From: Candidatus Caccovivens faecavium
GTDB lineage: Bacteria; Bacillota; Clostridia; Christensenellales; UBA1242
Assembly (NCBI GenBank): GCA_018715545.1
Contig: DVLK01000094.1
Span: forward strand, 1 to 22,539
DNA length: 22,539 nt
Reading direction: 5' to 3'
Numbering within the stretch: position 1 is the stretch's first letter; every line of letters starts with the position of its first letter. Below are positions 1 to 8,274 of this stretch, piece by piece. The position numbers and the translations under genes were made by a program. The notes beneath the pieces are model-generated. The model saw nothing but the letters and a program-made list of their open reading frames with translations, searched no databases and was not told the origin of the DNA.

Positions 1-160
1 TAAAAAATTAACAAAAATATATTAAAATTTTAATTAAATTTGTGTTTTTAATACAATTTTTATAATTTTTATAAAATAAAGAAAAATTCCTTTTTAACTA
101 AGAATAAATATATGAAAAATTTATGTTTTAATTTTAGAGCTTTATATTTATTATATTATT

Positions 161-192
161 AAAAAAACAGGACTATAATTGTCTTGTTTTTT
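161..192 (-). terminator. Rho-independent terminator of the dnaG-rpoD operon
   Basis: On the minus strand a 12-bp stem (162-173 with 181-192, one G-U pair) closes a 7-nt loop and is followed by U residues. The stop codon of the beta-helix gene (173-175) lies at the stem/loop boundary, so translation ends inside the hairpin. The rest of 1-160 is almost pure A/T with no supportable gene. Confidence 0.8.
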
Positions 193-817
193 CGTTATTT
201 CTTGGTATTTTATTTATTAAAGTTTCCGTTATCACTTGACCTTCAATCGTATTGTTGTATTGCCCAGCCAAAAGAATTGTTGTTACTTCCCCTGGTTGAG
301 CCAAAATTTTGCAATCCTTTAAAACACTACTCCCAAAGATGTTGACACTGCCCGTGATACCGAATTTGCTTTTGTTTGATAGGATTTCACATCTGTTTAG
401 CTTTGCCTCTCCACTCAACTTTAAACCAGCATTATAAACAGCACTCTTAACTATTTGCGCTTTTCCACTAATTTCAACATAGCAAAAATCATCACCCTTT
501 ATAAACGAAGATGATACGGTTGCCTCATCCGATACACTAGCATTGATGATAGTAGAGCCATAAATAGTTGCATCTCCAAACACAATCGTTCGAAAGTTGT
601 TTGAAATCGCGCAAGAATTTTCATCTACCCAGCACCTATCCATTTGCGAAAGCGCGTGAGGAGTTATATATCCACCAAGCTCTCCTTTTCTTACAACAAT
701 GCCATCTTTTAAGATAAATTCTTTGATGGCTTTTATTCTAGTGAGCAGTGCATATTTTCCGTCTATCTCAACTTCTTTTGTGTCATCTTTAACATATTCA
801 AATTTCTTGCCAGTCAT
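173..817 (-). CDS. left-handed beta-helix (hexapeptide-repeat-like) protein, YdcK-like
   Basis: A 214-residue protein with no signal peptide or membrane segment. Residues ~25-60 carry a conserved-looking block: an RIKAIKEF-like stretch, then KGELGGYI, then CWVDENSCAISN. This resembles the N-terminal part of E. coli YdcK and related phage/bacterial beta-helix proteins (RIkAlkdF...GdlGGfv...LSqegnCWVydnA). Residues ~60-190 follow a short-period pattern of small and beta-branched residues (GDATIYGSTI, ASVSDEATVS, SGKAQIVKSA), as expected for turns of a left-handed beta-helix. It starts at ATG 815-817 with AGGATGG upstream and lies 12 bp after the zinc-ribbon gene, so it is the last cistron of the dnaG-rpoD operon. 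Its biochemical role is unknown; there is no obvious acyltransferase active site. Family assignment is by pattern only. Confidence 0.6.
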   Translation of the reverse strand: MTGKKFEYVKDDTKEVEIDGKYALLTRIKAIKEFILKDGIVVRKGELGGYITPHALSQMDRCWVDENSCAISNNFRTIVFGDATIYGSTIINASVSDEATVSSSFIKGDDFCYVEISGKAQIVKSAVYNAGLKLSGEAKLNRCEILSNKSKFGITGSVNIFGSSVLKDCKILAQPGEVTTILLAGQYNNTIEGQVITETLINKIPRNNEKTRQL

Positions 818-829
818 AATAAATCCATC

Positions 830-1531
830 CTATTTTTTGTAAACTAAGCGCTTGCAATGTTCGCAAGTTATCACTCCAACATCCTTAATTCTTGATATCG
901 CTACCATAGGAAGTTCCATACGACATCTACCACAAAAATTAGTTCCTTCAAGTGGAACAACAACAGGAAAGATATTGTCATTTCTGCGTTTTTTATATTC
1001 CGCTAAAAGGTTCTTTTCTACACTTTTAGAAAGTTCTTCAAGTTCTTTTACTAGCCTTTCTTTCTCTGGTTCTAACGCCTTTGTTTCCTCGTCAATCTTA
1101 TTTTTACATTCGATAAACTGTACCCTTGCCTCATCATACATTTTTTTAGTCTTATTGAAGTCTGTTAGTATTCTGTTAACGAGCTCCGCATGCTTTTGAA
1201 GATGCTTTTCTAAGAAATTTAAGTTGCTTAAAATTTTAGCTTTTAAAGATGTTATCTTATCTAAATCTTCCATTGATAATTTATCTAAATCTTTATTCAA
1301 CAAGCTTTGTAAACTTTTTTTATTCTCTTCAAACTTTGCTTTTACATCTTCAATCTCTTTAAGAACCTTGCCCGCCTCTAACTCCAATTCATTTGATTTA
1401 ACCTGAGCATTTTTAGCAATTTTAGATAATTCTCCCGCGCGCTTTCTTGCTGGACTTTTGGTCAATCTTTGTTCCACATTATAGAGCTTTTCATCTAACT
1501 CTTGATATTTTAATAAGTTTGTTAAATCCAT
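830..1531 (-). CDS. C4-type zinc ribbon coiled-coil protein (DUF164/CT398-like)
   Basis: A 233-residue protein. Residues ~1-175 are almost entirely charged helical coiled coil. The last ~35 residues form a zinc ribbon with C-x2-C (FCGRCRMELP) and C-x2-C (TCEHCKRLVYKK). This is the architecture of the widespread C4-type zinc-ribbon family (COG1579, related to chlamydial CT398/CdsZ), proposed to bind nucleic acid or to act as an adaptor; the cellular role is poorly known. The family often sits beside rpoD/dnaG in Firmicutes, which fits here: it begins 8 bp after the rpoD stop. The ATG at 1529-1531 has a strong AGGAGGG ribosome site. Cytoplasmic and probably constitutively expressed with the operon. 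The family call is solid; the function is not. Confidence 0.8.
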   Translation of the reverse strand: MDLTNLLKYQELDEKLYNVEQRLTKSPARKRAGELSKIAKNAQVKSNELELEAGKVLKEIEDVKAKFEENKKSLQSLLNKDLDKLSMEDLDKITSLKAKILSNLNFLEKHLQKHAELVNRILTDFNKTKKMYDEARVQFIECKNKIDEETKALEPEKERLVKELEELSKSVEKNLLAEYKKRRNDNIFPVVVPLEGTNFCGRCRMELPMVAISRIKDVGVITCEHCKRLVYKK

Positions 1532-1539
1532 TTTCCCTC

Positions 1540-2610
1540 CTATTCCACAAAATCAGCAAGTTTCTTGCTTCTATTTGGATGTTTAAGTTTTCTAAGAGCT
1601 TTTGCTTCAATCTGTCTAATTCTTTCTCTTGTGACGGAGAATTCTTTGCCTACTTCCTCCAAAGTTTTTTGCTTACCATCCATAAGTCCATAGCGCTGAC
1701 GGATAACCTCTTGTTCACGCGGGGTCAATGTGTCAATTACAGCTAGAAGTTGCTCTCTAAGTAAGCTTTGAGAAGCACTCTCCATTGGCGACTTTGAAGT
1801 TTCATCCTCGATAATATCTGCCATTTTTCCATCATCCTCTTCTCCCATAGGAGTTTCAAGGGAGATAGGATCCTGAGAGGTGCGCTTAATTTCCAACACC
1901 TTTGCCACGCTAAGCCCCATTTCAGCAGCAATTTCTTCTATGGTCGGTTCTCTGCCAAGTTTTTGCATTAGCATTCTTGTCACTTTCACATATTTATTGA
2001 TTGTTTCCACCATATGAACAGGAATTCTTATCGTTCTTGACTGATCTGCCATTGCACGCGTAATCGCCTGTCTTATCCACCAAGTGGCGTAGGTTGAAAA
2101 CTTGAAGCCTTTTGTATAGTCAAACTTCTCAACAGCCTTCAAAAGCCCTAGATTCCCCTCTTGAATGAGGTCAAGAAAGGACATGGAAGTCTTTCCTACA
2201 TATCGTTTTGCGACACTGACTACAAGACGCAAGTTGGATTCACAAAGCATATTTTTAGCGTACTCATCTCCTTGCATAGCACGCTGAGCGTATTCCTTTT
2301 CTTCCTCCATGGTTAGAAGTGGAACTTTTCCAATATCTTTTAAATACATCTTTACAGGGTCGTCCACATTTGGAAACATAGTTATATCAGCAAAGTTATC
2401 TTTTAATAAATCTTCGTCATTTGACTTGATAACCTTAACACCTTTCTTTTCCAAACTTTGCAAGAATTTTTCAATGTTCTCGGCATTTTCTCCCACTTTC
2501 AACATGGAAAAATAGACATCATCCGCATTGATTGAGCCCTTTTTCATGGCTAGGGCTAAAAGCTTATCATAAACCACCTTTGCTTTTTCTTCTGCTTTTT
2601 CATCCAACAT
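1540..2610 (-). CDS. rpoD: RNA polymerase primary sigma factor RpoD (SigA)
   Basis: A 356-residue housekeeping sigma-70 factor. Residues 1-60 form a short region 1.1-like helical domain. DDPVKMYLKDIG (83-94) is region 1.2. Region 2 follows with NLRLVVSVAKRYVG (~126-139), LDLIQEGNLGLLKAVEKFD and FSTYATWWIRQAITRA, the -10 recognition and melting segment. Region 3 begins at IRIPVHMVETIN. Region 4 ends the protein with TLTPREQEVIRQRYGL and the helix-turn-helix SVTRERIRQIEAKALRKL, which reads the -35 box. All primary-sigma hallmarks are present. Start ATG 2608-2610 has TTGGAGG six nt upstream. The gene overlaps the dnaG 3' end by 11 nt, so the two are translationally coupled. The window's promoters (TTGACA/TATAAT type, several extended -10) match this factor's expected specificity. 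Confidence 0.97.
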   Translation of the reverse strand: MLDEKAEEKAKVVYDKLLALAMKKGSINADDVYFSMLKVGENAENIEKFLQSLEKKGVKVIKSNDEDLLKDNFADITMFPNVDDPVKMYLKDIGKVPLLTMEEEKEYAQRAMQGDEYAKNMLCESNLRLVVSVAKRYVGKTSMSFLDLIQEGNLGLLKAVEKFDYTKGFKFSTYATWWIRQAITRAMADQSRTIRIPVHMVETINKYVKVTRMLMQKLGREPTIEEIAAEMGLSVAKVLEIKRTSQDPISLETPMGEEDDGKMADIIEDETSKSPMESASQSLLREQLLAVIDTLTPREQEVIRQRYGLMDGKQKTLEEVGKEFSVTRERIRQIEAKALRKLKHPNRSKKLADFVE

Positions 2611-4357
2611 AAAAAACCTCCAAGTTTTTATTTTTTAAATCTCTTGCAATTTTCCCTAATTCTTTTGCTATTTCTGCACGCTTATTTAGGTCGTCGCAAT
2701 TTTTATATTCAGAATTTAATTTTGCCTGCTTTCTTTTTAGCTTTTCTTCTGCTATCATCCAAATGCACTCATTAAAATATTTTTCTTCCACATTTTCGTA
2801 AAGACTAAAATTATAATTTATCATGTTGAGTAACAGCTTGTCCTCACTTGTGCCTTCAAGGTCATATAGCGAAGAGAGAGGCATATTTAGCTCTATTATC
2901 TTCAAATATCGTTCGTAACCATCCAAAAGCTTATAATAATCAATTTGATTATTGACAAAATCTTTATGATGTAACAACGAAGATAAAATAAATTCTACCG
3001 CTTTGACATTTCCAGCTTCTACGCTCTTTGCTTCCTCTTTTTCTTTCTTAGGTTCTTCTACCTTTATCTTTCCACCTAAGTCGCGCCGTAAAACTTCAAC
3101 AGGAATAAGAGTTAAATCTCTCACAATGTCAAGATATGGTTCCCTCTCAATGTCAAGTTCAAGTTTTTTAATTTCAGCTAGTATCACTTTAACAAACTTG
3201 CCCTTTTCTTCTGGCTTGTTTAAATCAAACTGCTTTTTATAATATGCAATTAGATAATTCATATATGGTTCTGCGCTGTCAATCATCTTTTCAAGTTCTT
3301 CTCTTCCAAGGTTATTTAGCACCTCATCCGCATCTTTACCGCCATGGAGCGATGCTACTTTTAAATCGACACCTTCTCCTCTAAATAGCTCTATTGCCCT
3401 AAGTGTCGCTTTCTCTCCCGCGCCATCATTGTCAAAGCAAAGCACGATATTTTTTGAATAACGCTTTAATTCTTGAATGTGGTCTTTTGTTAATGCTGTT
3501 CCCATACACGCAACCGTATTTTTAAAGCCCCCTTTATGCATAGCTATAACATCCATCTGACCTTCTACCAAGATGATTTTGCTAAGTCCCTCTTGCTGTT
3601 TAAGCTTCTTTAAGAGATTTATGCCAAACACCACTTTGCCTTTCTGAAATACAGGCGTTTCTGCCGTGTTTTTATACTTTGCAAAATCCGTCTTTTGAAG
3701 AGCTCTGGCGCTAAAACCTATACACTCATTAAAGGCATTAAAGATAGGAAACACAAGCCTTCCAGCTAAAACATCGAAAACTCTGTCGTTCTTTTTACCA
3801 CAAATACCAGCGGTGACAAGCTCATAATCAGAATACCCTTTTTGATGAAGATAGTCTACAATGTCTGTCCAATCTTTGCTGTATCCAATCTTAAAGTCGA
3901 TAAGCTCCCGCCTTGTGAATTTTCGCTTCTTTATGTATTGTTGCGCTTCAAAGGCATCTTTACTATATAGATTTTCTTCGTAATGTTTTTGAGCTAATAG
4001 AAGCGCCCCTAAAAGTCTTTCTTTAAGTTTCTGCTTCTTGCCCGCTTCTTCGCTTGAAACAAGTTCTGGAACTTGCATGCCAGCCTTGTCCGCCAAAAGC
4101 TTTACCGCATCATAGAAGTCAATATTTTCCATTTTTTCCACGAACTTGATGACATCTCCGCTCTCTTTGCAACCAAAGCAATAATAAATTCCGTCCTCTG
4201 CGTTTATAGAAAAAGAGGGCGTTTTCTCATTGTGAAATGGACAGCACGCCCAAAAACGCCTACCTTTTTGTTCTAGGCGCAGATAATTAGACGCAATACT
4301 GACCAAATCACTTTTCCTTTTAAGCTCTTGTAACCACTCAACAGAAAAAAATTGCAA
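2600..4357 (-). CDS. dnaG: DNA primase DnaG (TTG start)
   Basis: A 585-residue primase that makes RNA primers at the replication fork. An N-terminal CHC2 zinc finger uses C39, H42, C60 and C63 (CPFH ... YYCFGC). The Toprim catalytic core follows, with the ILVEGQMDVIA motif (Glu265) and LCFDNDGAGEKA (D309-x-D311) for metal binding. The lysine/glutamate-rich C-terminal ~150 residues correspond to the DnaB-helicase-binding part, which is always divergent. Length is normal for Firmicutes. The start is TTG (4355-4357), chosen because TAGGAG lies just upstream and no nearby in-frame ATG fits; the encoded start MQFFSVEWLQELK is typical of the family. First gene of the operon dnaG-rpoD-zinc ribbon-beta-helix. 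Confidence 0.97.
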   Translation of the reverse strand: MQFFSVEWLQELKRKSDLVSIASNYLRLEQKGRRFWACCPFHNEKTPSFSINAEDGIYYCFGCKESGDVIKFVEKMENIDFYDAVKLLADKAGMQVPELVSSEEAGKKQKLKERLLGALLLAQKHYEENLYSKDAFEAQQYIKKRKFTRRELIDFKIGYSKDWTDIVDYLHQKGYSDYELVTAGICGKKNDRVFDVLAGRLVFPIFNAFNECIGFSARALQKTDFAKYKNTAETPVFQKGKVVFGINLLKKLKQQEGLSKIILVEGQMDVIAMHKGGFKNTVACMGTALTKDHIQELKRYSKNIVLCFDNDGAGEKATLRAIELFRGEGVDLKVASLHGGKDADEVLNNLGREELEKMIDSAEPYMNYLIAYYKKQFDLNKPEEKGKFVKVILAEIKKLELDIEREPYLDIVRDLTLIPVEVLRRDLGGKIKVEEPKKEKEEAKSVEAGNVKAVEFILSSLLHHKDFVNNQIDYYKLLDGYERYLKIIELNMPLSSLYDLEGTSEDKLLLNMINYNFSLYENVEEKYFNECIWMIAEEKLKRKQAKLNSEYKNCDDLNKRAEIAKELGKIARDLKNKNLEVFYVG

Positions 4358-4387
4358 TACTATCTCCTAAAATTCCGCTTTAACCCT

Positions 4388-4417
4388 ATTATACCACAAA
4401 TAAAAGGAATTTCCTTT
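4388..4417 (-). promoter_or_regulatory. extended -10 promoter of dnaG-rpoD with overlapping palindrome
   Basis: On the minus strand TGG-TATAAT is an extended -10 box (4388-4396), about 30 nt before the TTG start of dnaG. No good -35 hexamer is seen. In the -35 zone lies a perfect 7+7 bp inverted repeat, AAAGGAA-N1-TTCCTTT (4403-4417), placed where a repressor or activator would contact polymerase. The -10 is seen directly; an operator role is inference. Confidence 0.6.
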
Positions 4418-4426
4418 AAATTTACC

Positions 4427-4455
4427 AAAAAAATGTCCGAAAATAGGGACATTTT
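4427..4455 (-). terminator. Rho-independent terminator after the orphan 536-residue gene
   Basis: A perfect 9-bp stem (4430-4438 with 4447-4455), with an 8-nt loop. On the minus strand it runs into TTTTTTTGG, a proper U-tract. It separates the orphan gene ending at 4542 from the dnaG promoter. The plus-strand side is also T-rich, so it may work both ways. Confidence 0.75.
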
Positions 4456-4541
4456 GTTTTGTTTATATAATTGTCAGCCTTACAATAAGCATTTTATATA
4501 AAAATTTCGACATTACAACATGATTTTTAAGCTATATACCC

Positions 4542-6152
4542 TTATAAAGTTGCAGGTTCTTTATCTTTATACTTAGAAGAAAGAGGCTCATGTCCATCAA
4601 GCAAGGCATCAAACACAGTCTTTGCGCAAACAGGTAGTTCAGGAAGATTGTTTTTCTTCATATAATTTAATGCATCTTCCGCGCATCTTTCTATATCTTC
4701 TTTGCCAGCTGTGCGATTTGTCTGTTTGTTGGTTATGCTTAAAATTTCTTTTCTTGACATAAAAGAAAGCACATTGTCTTTATTTAACCCTCCTAGCCTC
4801 TCATAACTCTCAGAATAATTTACATTCCACGACCAATTAAAATTGGTTGAAACGATGTCACGCACCTTTTCAATATTCTTAGACAATCCAACTAAAACTT
4901 CCAAATTTTCGCTCTCATCTTTATTTAATGATATTTTCTTAGCTTTTGCTTGGAGCTTTTTTCTAGAATTATCTACAACTTTACCAAATTCAACTATACA
5001 GTCATAAATATTTCTTGGCGGAATGGTAAAGATTTTAAAATAATTCGTTCTATTGATATACTTTATTCCGTCTTTATCTACGGATGGCACCGATAACGCA
5101 TCCTTAGTTTCCATAAGCTTATCATAGAATTTCTTTAAAACAACCTTATCTTCTTCTTGCAGTTTTCCAGCGTTAGCATTTCTAATCGCCGCTAAAATAT
5201 TAGCATATTCTTCGCCAAATTTCCCTTCACGCGTAGAGGTATTTATCATTTTATTATAAACATCCTCATCATGTAAATACTTAGCTCGATAGATATAATT
5301 CGCTATCTTTGATTTTATCTCATCACTGAGGTTTTCTTCGTATTCACCAATGACTGTTTCTAGAAGCTTCCATTCGCGTTCTACAACAGCTTTATCTGCA
5401 CTATAAAAATTAGCTATACTTGTGTTGTATTTTTTATAGAAATTTTCAACATAATCTTTAACAAGCGAGCAGTATACTTTCGCCAAAAACTCTTGATGCT
5501 CTGCGCTCACTTTATGCTCATCTTGTGTAACAAAAATATCTGGCATGTTAGAACCCTTATCTAGTTGAACTATTCCATTACTTTTTAACCAATCAACAAA
5601 AGTTGTTCGCACTGTCTTTCCAGACTTCAAATTAGACATATCAATGAACATGTGCTTTGGAAATCTCTCTTCCAATCTTTTCACAACCAAATTGCCTAAA
5701 TATTTATTGACAGCATTCTTATATTCTGACCCTTTCAATTCGCTTAATGAATTAAATTCTTCTATTTCGTCACCTTTAATTAGGTAATTTTTTAAAAAGT
5801 CTGCTATGATATTTTGTGTGTACTTAATCCTGCTTTCGCAAACCTCTAAAAATTTGATTGCTTCCTTCTCTTGGCCAATTTCAACATATGACTTATAGAT
5901 GGAATAAGGAAGCAAAGTGATATCTTGAATTTTACCGCGAATAAGCATTCCATAGAGCTCATTAAAATTCCCTTCCTTGTCATCTTGCGATAACTTCATT
6001 TTATCTGCACACTTATAATTGGTGTTATGGCTTATAAAGTCATCATATAAGATATTCAAATCTAAGACTGTATATTCCGCTTCCTTTTTGCCATTACTAA
6101 AACATTTCTTTTGGTCATTAACACTAAAACAAGTCAAATCAAATTCTTTCAC
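4542..6152 (-). CDS. large orphan cytoplasmic protein, unknown function
   Basis: Not recognised. Read from the GTG at 6150-6152 it has 536 residues, is rich in Lys/Glu/Asn, looks mostly alpha-helical, and shows no signal peptide, membrane span or nucleotide-binding motif. One recognisable local feature is the tract RNANAGKLQEEDKVVLKKFYD. The GTG start is chosen because GAGGTGG lies 3 nt upstream (good anti-SD match) and a TTGACA-N17-TAGAAT promoter ends at 6176. The upstream in-frame ATG (6183-6185, adding MLELYALVRWI) would lie inside that promoter's spacer. It could only be used if transcription starts at ATG itself from TATAAT 7 nt upstream, which has no -35 partner. The gene is monocistronic, bounded by terminators on both sides. 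It may be lineage-specific. Confidence 0.7.
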   Translation of the reverse strand: MKEFDLTCFSVNDQKKCFSNGKKEAEYTVLDLNILYDDFISHNTNYKCADKMKLSQDDKEGNFNELYGMLIRGKIQDITLLPYSIYKSYVEIGQEKEAIKFLEVCESRIKYTQNIIADFLKNYLIKGDEIEEFNSLSELKGSEYKNAVNKYLGNLVVKRLEERFPKHMFIDMSNLKSGKTVRTTFVDWLKSNGIVQLDKGSNMPDIFVTQDEHKVSAEHQEFLAKVYCSLVKDYVENFYKKYNTSIANFYSADKAVVEREWKLLETVIGEYEENLSDEIKSKIANYIYRAKYLHDEDVYNKMINTSTREGKFGEEYANILAAIRNANAGKLQEEDKVVLKKFYDKLMETKDALSVPSVDKDGIKYINRTNYFKIFTIPPRNIYDCIVEFGKVVDNSRKKLQAKAKKISLNKDESENLEVLVGLSKNIEKVRDIVSTNFNWSWNVNYSESYERLGGLNKDNVLSFMSRKEILSITNKQTNRTAGKEDIERCAEDALNYMKKNNLPELPVCAKTVFDALLDGHEPLSSKYKDKEPATL

Positions 6153-6175
6153 AATCCACCTCACTAACGCATATA

Positions 6176-6204
6176 ATTCTAGCATAAAAAATATTATATG
6201 TCAA
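6176..6204 (-). promoter_or_regulatory. near-consensus sigma-A promoter of the orphan gene
   Basis: Minus strand: perfect -35 TTGACA (6199-6204), 17-bp spacer, -10 TAGAAT (6176-6181). The predicted transcript starts near 6169 and carries GAGGTGG followed by GTG 6152, giving a leader of about 17 nt. Confidence 0.65.
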
Positions 6205-6235
6205 CCCGAAAATTTCTTATATTTTGCTTTTGCAA

Positions 6236-6269
6236 TAATAAAAAGCCTTCGTTTGAAGGCTTTTTATTA
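6236..6269 (-). terminator. strong terminator of groESL, stop codon inside the stem
   Basis: A perfect 15-bp inverted repeat (6236-6250 with 6255-6269) around a GTTT-type 4-nt loop, with AAAAAGCCTTC/GAAGGCTTTTT at its core. The groEL stop codon (6267-6269) is the outermost part of the stem. The symmetrical A and T tracts would make it work in both directions, but only the minus strand has a gene to terminate. Confidence 0.9.
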
Positions 6270-7880
6270 ATATACCTCTTCTTCCTTTGGCTTAGGCTTA
6301 TCTTCAATCTCCACAACTAGCGCCTCTGTTGTAAGAAGTGTTGCAGAAACAGATGCAGCATTAATAAGCGCTGAACGAGTCACTTTTGTTGGATCTAGTA
6401 TGCCTTTCTTAATGAGGTCGCCATATTCATTTTTAAGAGCATCAAAACCATATGCGCTCTTATCAAGATTTTCATAAATTTTATTTACAACGACCCCTCC
6501 GTCAATGCCAGAATTTAGCGCAATTTGCCTAATTGGTTCTTCCACTGCTTTTAATACGATACTTGCGCCCGTCTTTTCATCCCCTTCTAACTTATCAACA
6601 AGTTTTTTAAGAGCTGGTGTAGTTTTTAAAAGTGCCACACCACCGCCTGGAACAACTCCCTCCTCACTTGCCGCTTTTGTGGCAGAAAGCGCATCTTCTA
6701 TTCTCAGCTTTTTCTCTTTCATTTCCACTTCGGTTGCTGAACCAACCTTTATAACAGCAACGCCACCAGAGAGTTTTGCAAGGCGCTCTTCTAGCTTCTC
6801 TTTGTCATAATCGCTTGTTGAAAGAGCTATTTGTTCTTTTATAGATTTAATTCTTGCTTTTATTTCCTCTTTGCTTCCTGCGCCTTCAACAATCGTTGTC
6901 TTATCTTTATCTACTCTAACCATTTTTGCTCTACCAAGGCTGTCGAGCGAGAGCGTTTTAAGGTCAAAGCCTAATTCTTCACTGACAAAGATGCCACCTG
7001 TAAGTGTGGCTATGTCTTGGAGCATAGCTTTTCTCTTATCACCAAAACTTGGAGCTTTAACTGCCACCACATTAAGTGAACCACGAAGCTTGTTAAGAAT
7101 GAGTGCAGTGAGCGCTTCTCCCTCAACATCATCAGCGATAATAACCATCTTCCCGCCGACCTTGACAAGTTGTTCTAAGATAGGCAAAATCTCTTGTATC
7201 GAAGAAATCTTACGGTCTGTGATTAAAATATAAGCGTTATCAAGCTCTGCCAGCATCTTTTCAGTGTTTGTGCACATATACGGCGATAAATAACCTCTAT
7301 CGAACTGCATACCTTCAACTACTGATAACTCTGTGTGCATTGTCTGGCTTTCTTCTACTGTAATCACTCCGTCTGAGCCTACTTTCTCCATTGCTTCTGC
7401 AATAAGCTTTCCGACCTCTTCATCACCAGCAGATATACTTGCCACCTGTTCAATATCTTTTGAACTATTAATAGGCTTACTTATCTTTTTAAGTTCCTCG
7501 GTTGCCACATCCACAGCTTTGAAAATACCTTTTTTCAAAATGATAGGATTAGCGCCTGCTGTGAAGTTTTTGAGCCCCTCGCGTATAATTGCCTGCGCAA
7601 GCACACAAGCAGTTGTTGTTCCGTCACCTGCTACATCATTTGTTTTAACAGATACCTCTTTAATTAGCTCTGCGCCTAAATTTTCGAATGGATCGCATAA
7701 TTCAATTTCCTTTGCAATTGTTACACCATCATTTGTAATTAATGGCGAGGCAAACTTTTTGCCAAGCACCACATTTCTACCCTTAGGTCCGAGTGTTATT
7801 TTAACAGTGTTTGCAAGCTTGTTAACGCCTGCCTCCAATGCCTTTCTTGCACTTTCCCCTTCTAAAATCTTCTTTGCCAT
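6267..7880 (-). CDS. groEL: chaperonin GroEL (Hsp60)
   Basis: A 537-residue ATP-driven chaperonin forming double heptameric rings that fold proteins in the cytoplasm. Hallmarks: KITLGPKGRNVVLGK and NDGVTIAKEIEL near the N-terminus, the nucleotide-binding AGDGTTTA loop, the catalytic Asp in RIEDALSATKAA, the GGGVALLK segment, and NSGIDGGVVV near the C-terminus. Length is slightly shorter than most because the C-terminus is KPKPKEEEVY instead of the flexible Gly-Gly-Met repeats found in E. coli and many Firmicutes. Start ATG 7878-7880 has GGAGG upstream and lies 11 bp after groES. Regulation: cotranscribed with groES; no CIRCE operator was found upstream, so HrcA control is not supported. Confidence 0.98.
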   Translation of the reverse strand: MAKKILEGESARKALEAGVNKLANTVKITLGPKGRNVVLGKKFASPLITNDGVTIAKEIELCDPFENLGAELIKEVSVKTNDVAGDGTTTACVLAQAIIREGLKNFTAGANPIILKKGIFKAVDVATEELKKISKPINSSKDIEQVASISAGDEEVGKLIAEAMEKVGSDGVITVEESQTMHTELSVVEGMQFDRGYLSPYMCTNTEKMLAELDNAYILITDRKISSIQEILPILEQLVKVGGKMVIIADDVEGEALTALILNKLRGSLNVVAVKAPSFGDKRKAMLQDIATLTGGIFVSEELGFDLKTLSLDSLGRAKMVRVDKDKTTIVEGAGSKEEIKARIKSIKEQIALSTSDYDKEKLEERLAKLSGGVAVIKVGSATEVEMKEKKLRIEDALSATKAASEEGVVPGGGVALLKTTPALKKLVDKLEGDEKTGASIVLKAVEEPIRQIALNSGIDGGVVVNKIYENLDKSAYGFDALKNEYGDLIKKGILDPTKVTRSALINAASVSATLLTTEALVVEIEDKPKPKEEEVY

Positions 7881-7891
7881 AATTCCTCCAC

Positions 7892-8176
7892 TTATTCAAT
7901 TATTGCAAGTATGTCATTTTGTTTCAAAACGATATACTTCTTCCCTTCAAATGTAATTTCAGTGCCACTGTACTTGCTGTACAACACTTCTTGTCCAACC
8001 TTCACAGCCATTTTTACTTCTTTTCCGTCAACCATGCCACCTTCGCCAACAGCTACAACGGTTGCAAGTTGTGACTTTTCTTGCGAAGCGGTAGGAAGTA
8101 TAATTCCGCTCTTCGTTTCCTTGTCAGCTTCCTTTGGTAGTAAAACTACTCTATCAAAAATAGGTTTTATTTTCAT
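7892..8176 (-). CDS. groES: co-chaperonin GroES (Hsp10)
   Basis: A 94-residue lid of the GroEL cage. It begins MKIKPIFDRVVLLPKEAD, followed by KSGIILPTASQEKSQLATVVAVG (mobile loop region TKSGIILP) and ends YIVLKQNDILAIIE, all standard for the family. The ATG at 8174-8176 is chosen over an open upstream extension because AAAGGAG precedes it and the canonical GroES N-terminus starts there; the extension would run through the promoter. First gene of the bicistronic groES-groEL operon. Confidence 0.97.
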   Translation of the reverse strand: MKIKPIFDRVVLLPKEADKETKSGIILPTASQEKSQLATVVAVGEGGMVDGKEVKMAVKVGQEVLYSKYSGTEITFEGKKYIVLKQNDILAIIE

Positions 8177-8203
8177 AAATATCACACTCCTTTTACCATA
8201 CAA

Positions 8204-8232
8204 ATTATAGTCGTTTGCAAAATAAAAGTAAA
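8204..8232 (-). promoter_or_regulatory. sigma-A promoter of groESL, no CIRCE
   Basis: Minus strand: TTTACT (8227-8232), 17-bp spacer, consensus TATAAT (8204-8209), start expected about 20 nt before the ATG. A second perfect TTGACA (8240-8245) lies too far upstream to pair with this -10. No TTAGCACTC-N9-GAGTGCTAA element occurs between 8177 and 8290. Confidence 0.6.
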
Positions 8233-8274
8233 GTAAATATGTCAACGAATGAGAAAATATTGTCGATTTGGCAA

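Noticed and set aside
1..160. Origin-like AT-rich region
   Set aside because: No DnaA boxes (TTATNCACA) or ordered repeats were seen; AT richness alone is not evidence.
4439..4541. Possible small gene or RNA between the dnaG promoter and the orphan gene
   Set aside because: Only the terminator hairpin and AT-rich sequence are visible; no start with a ribosome site.
6505..8210. Long plus-strand open frames opposite groEL and groES
   Set aside because: Ser/Pro-rich antisense shadows of highly conserved genes, with no start signals.
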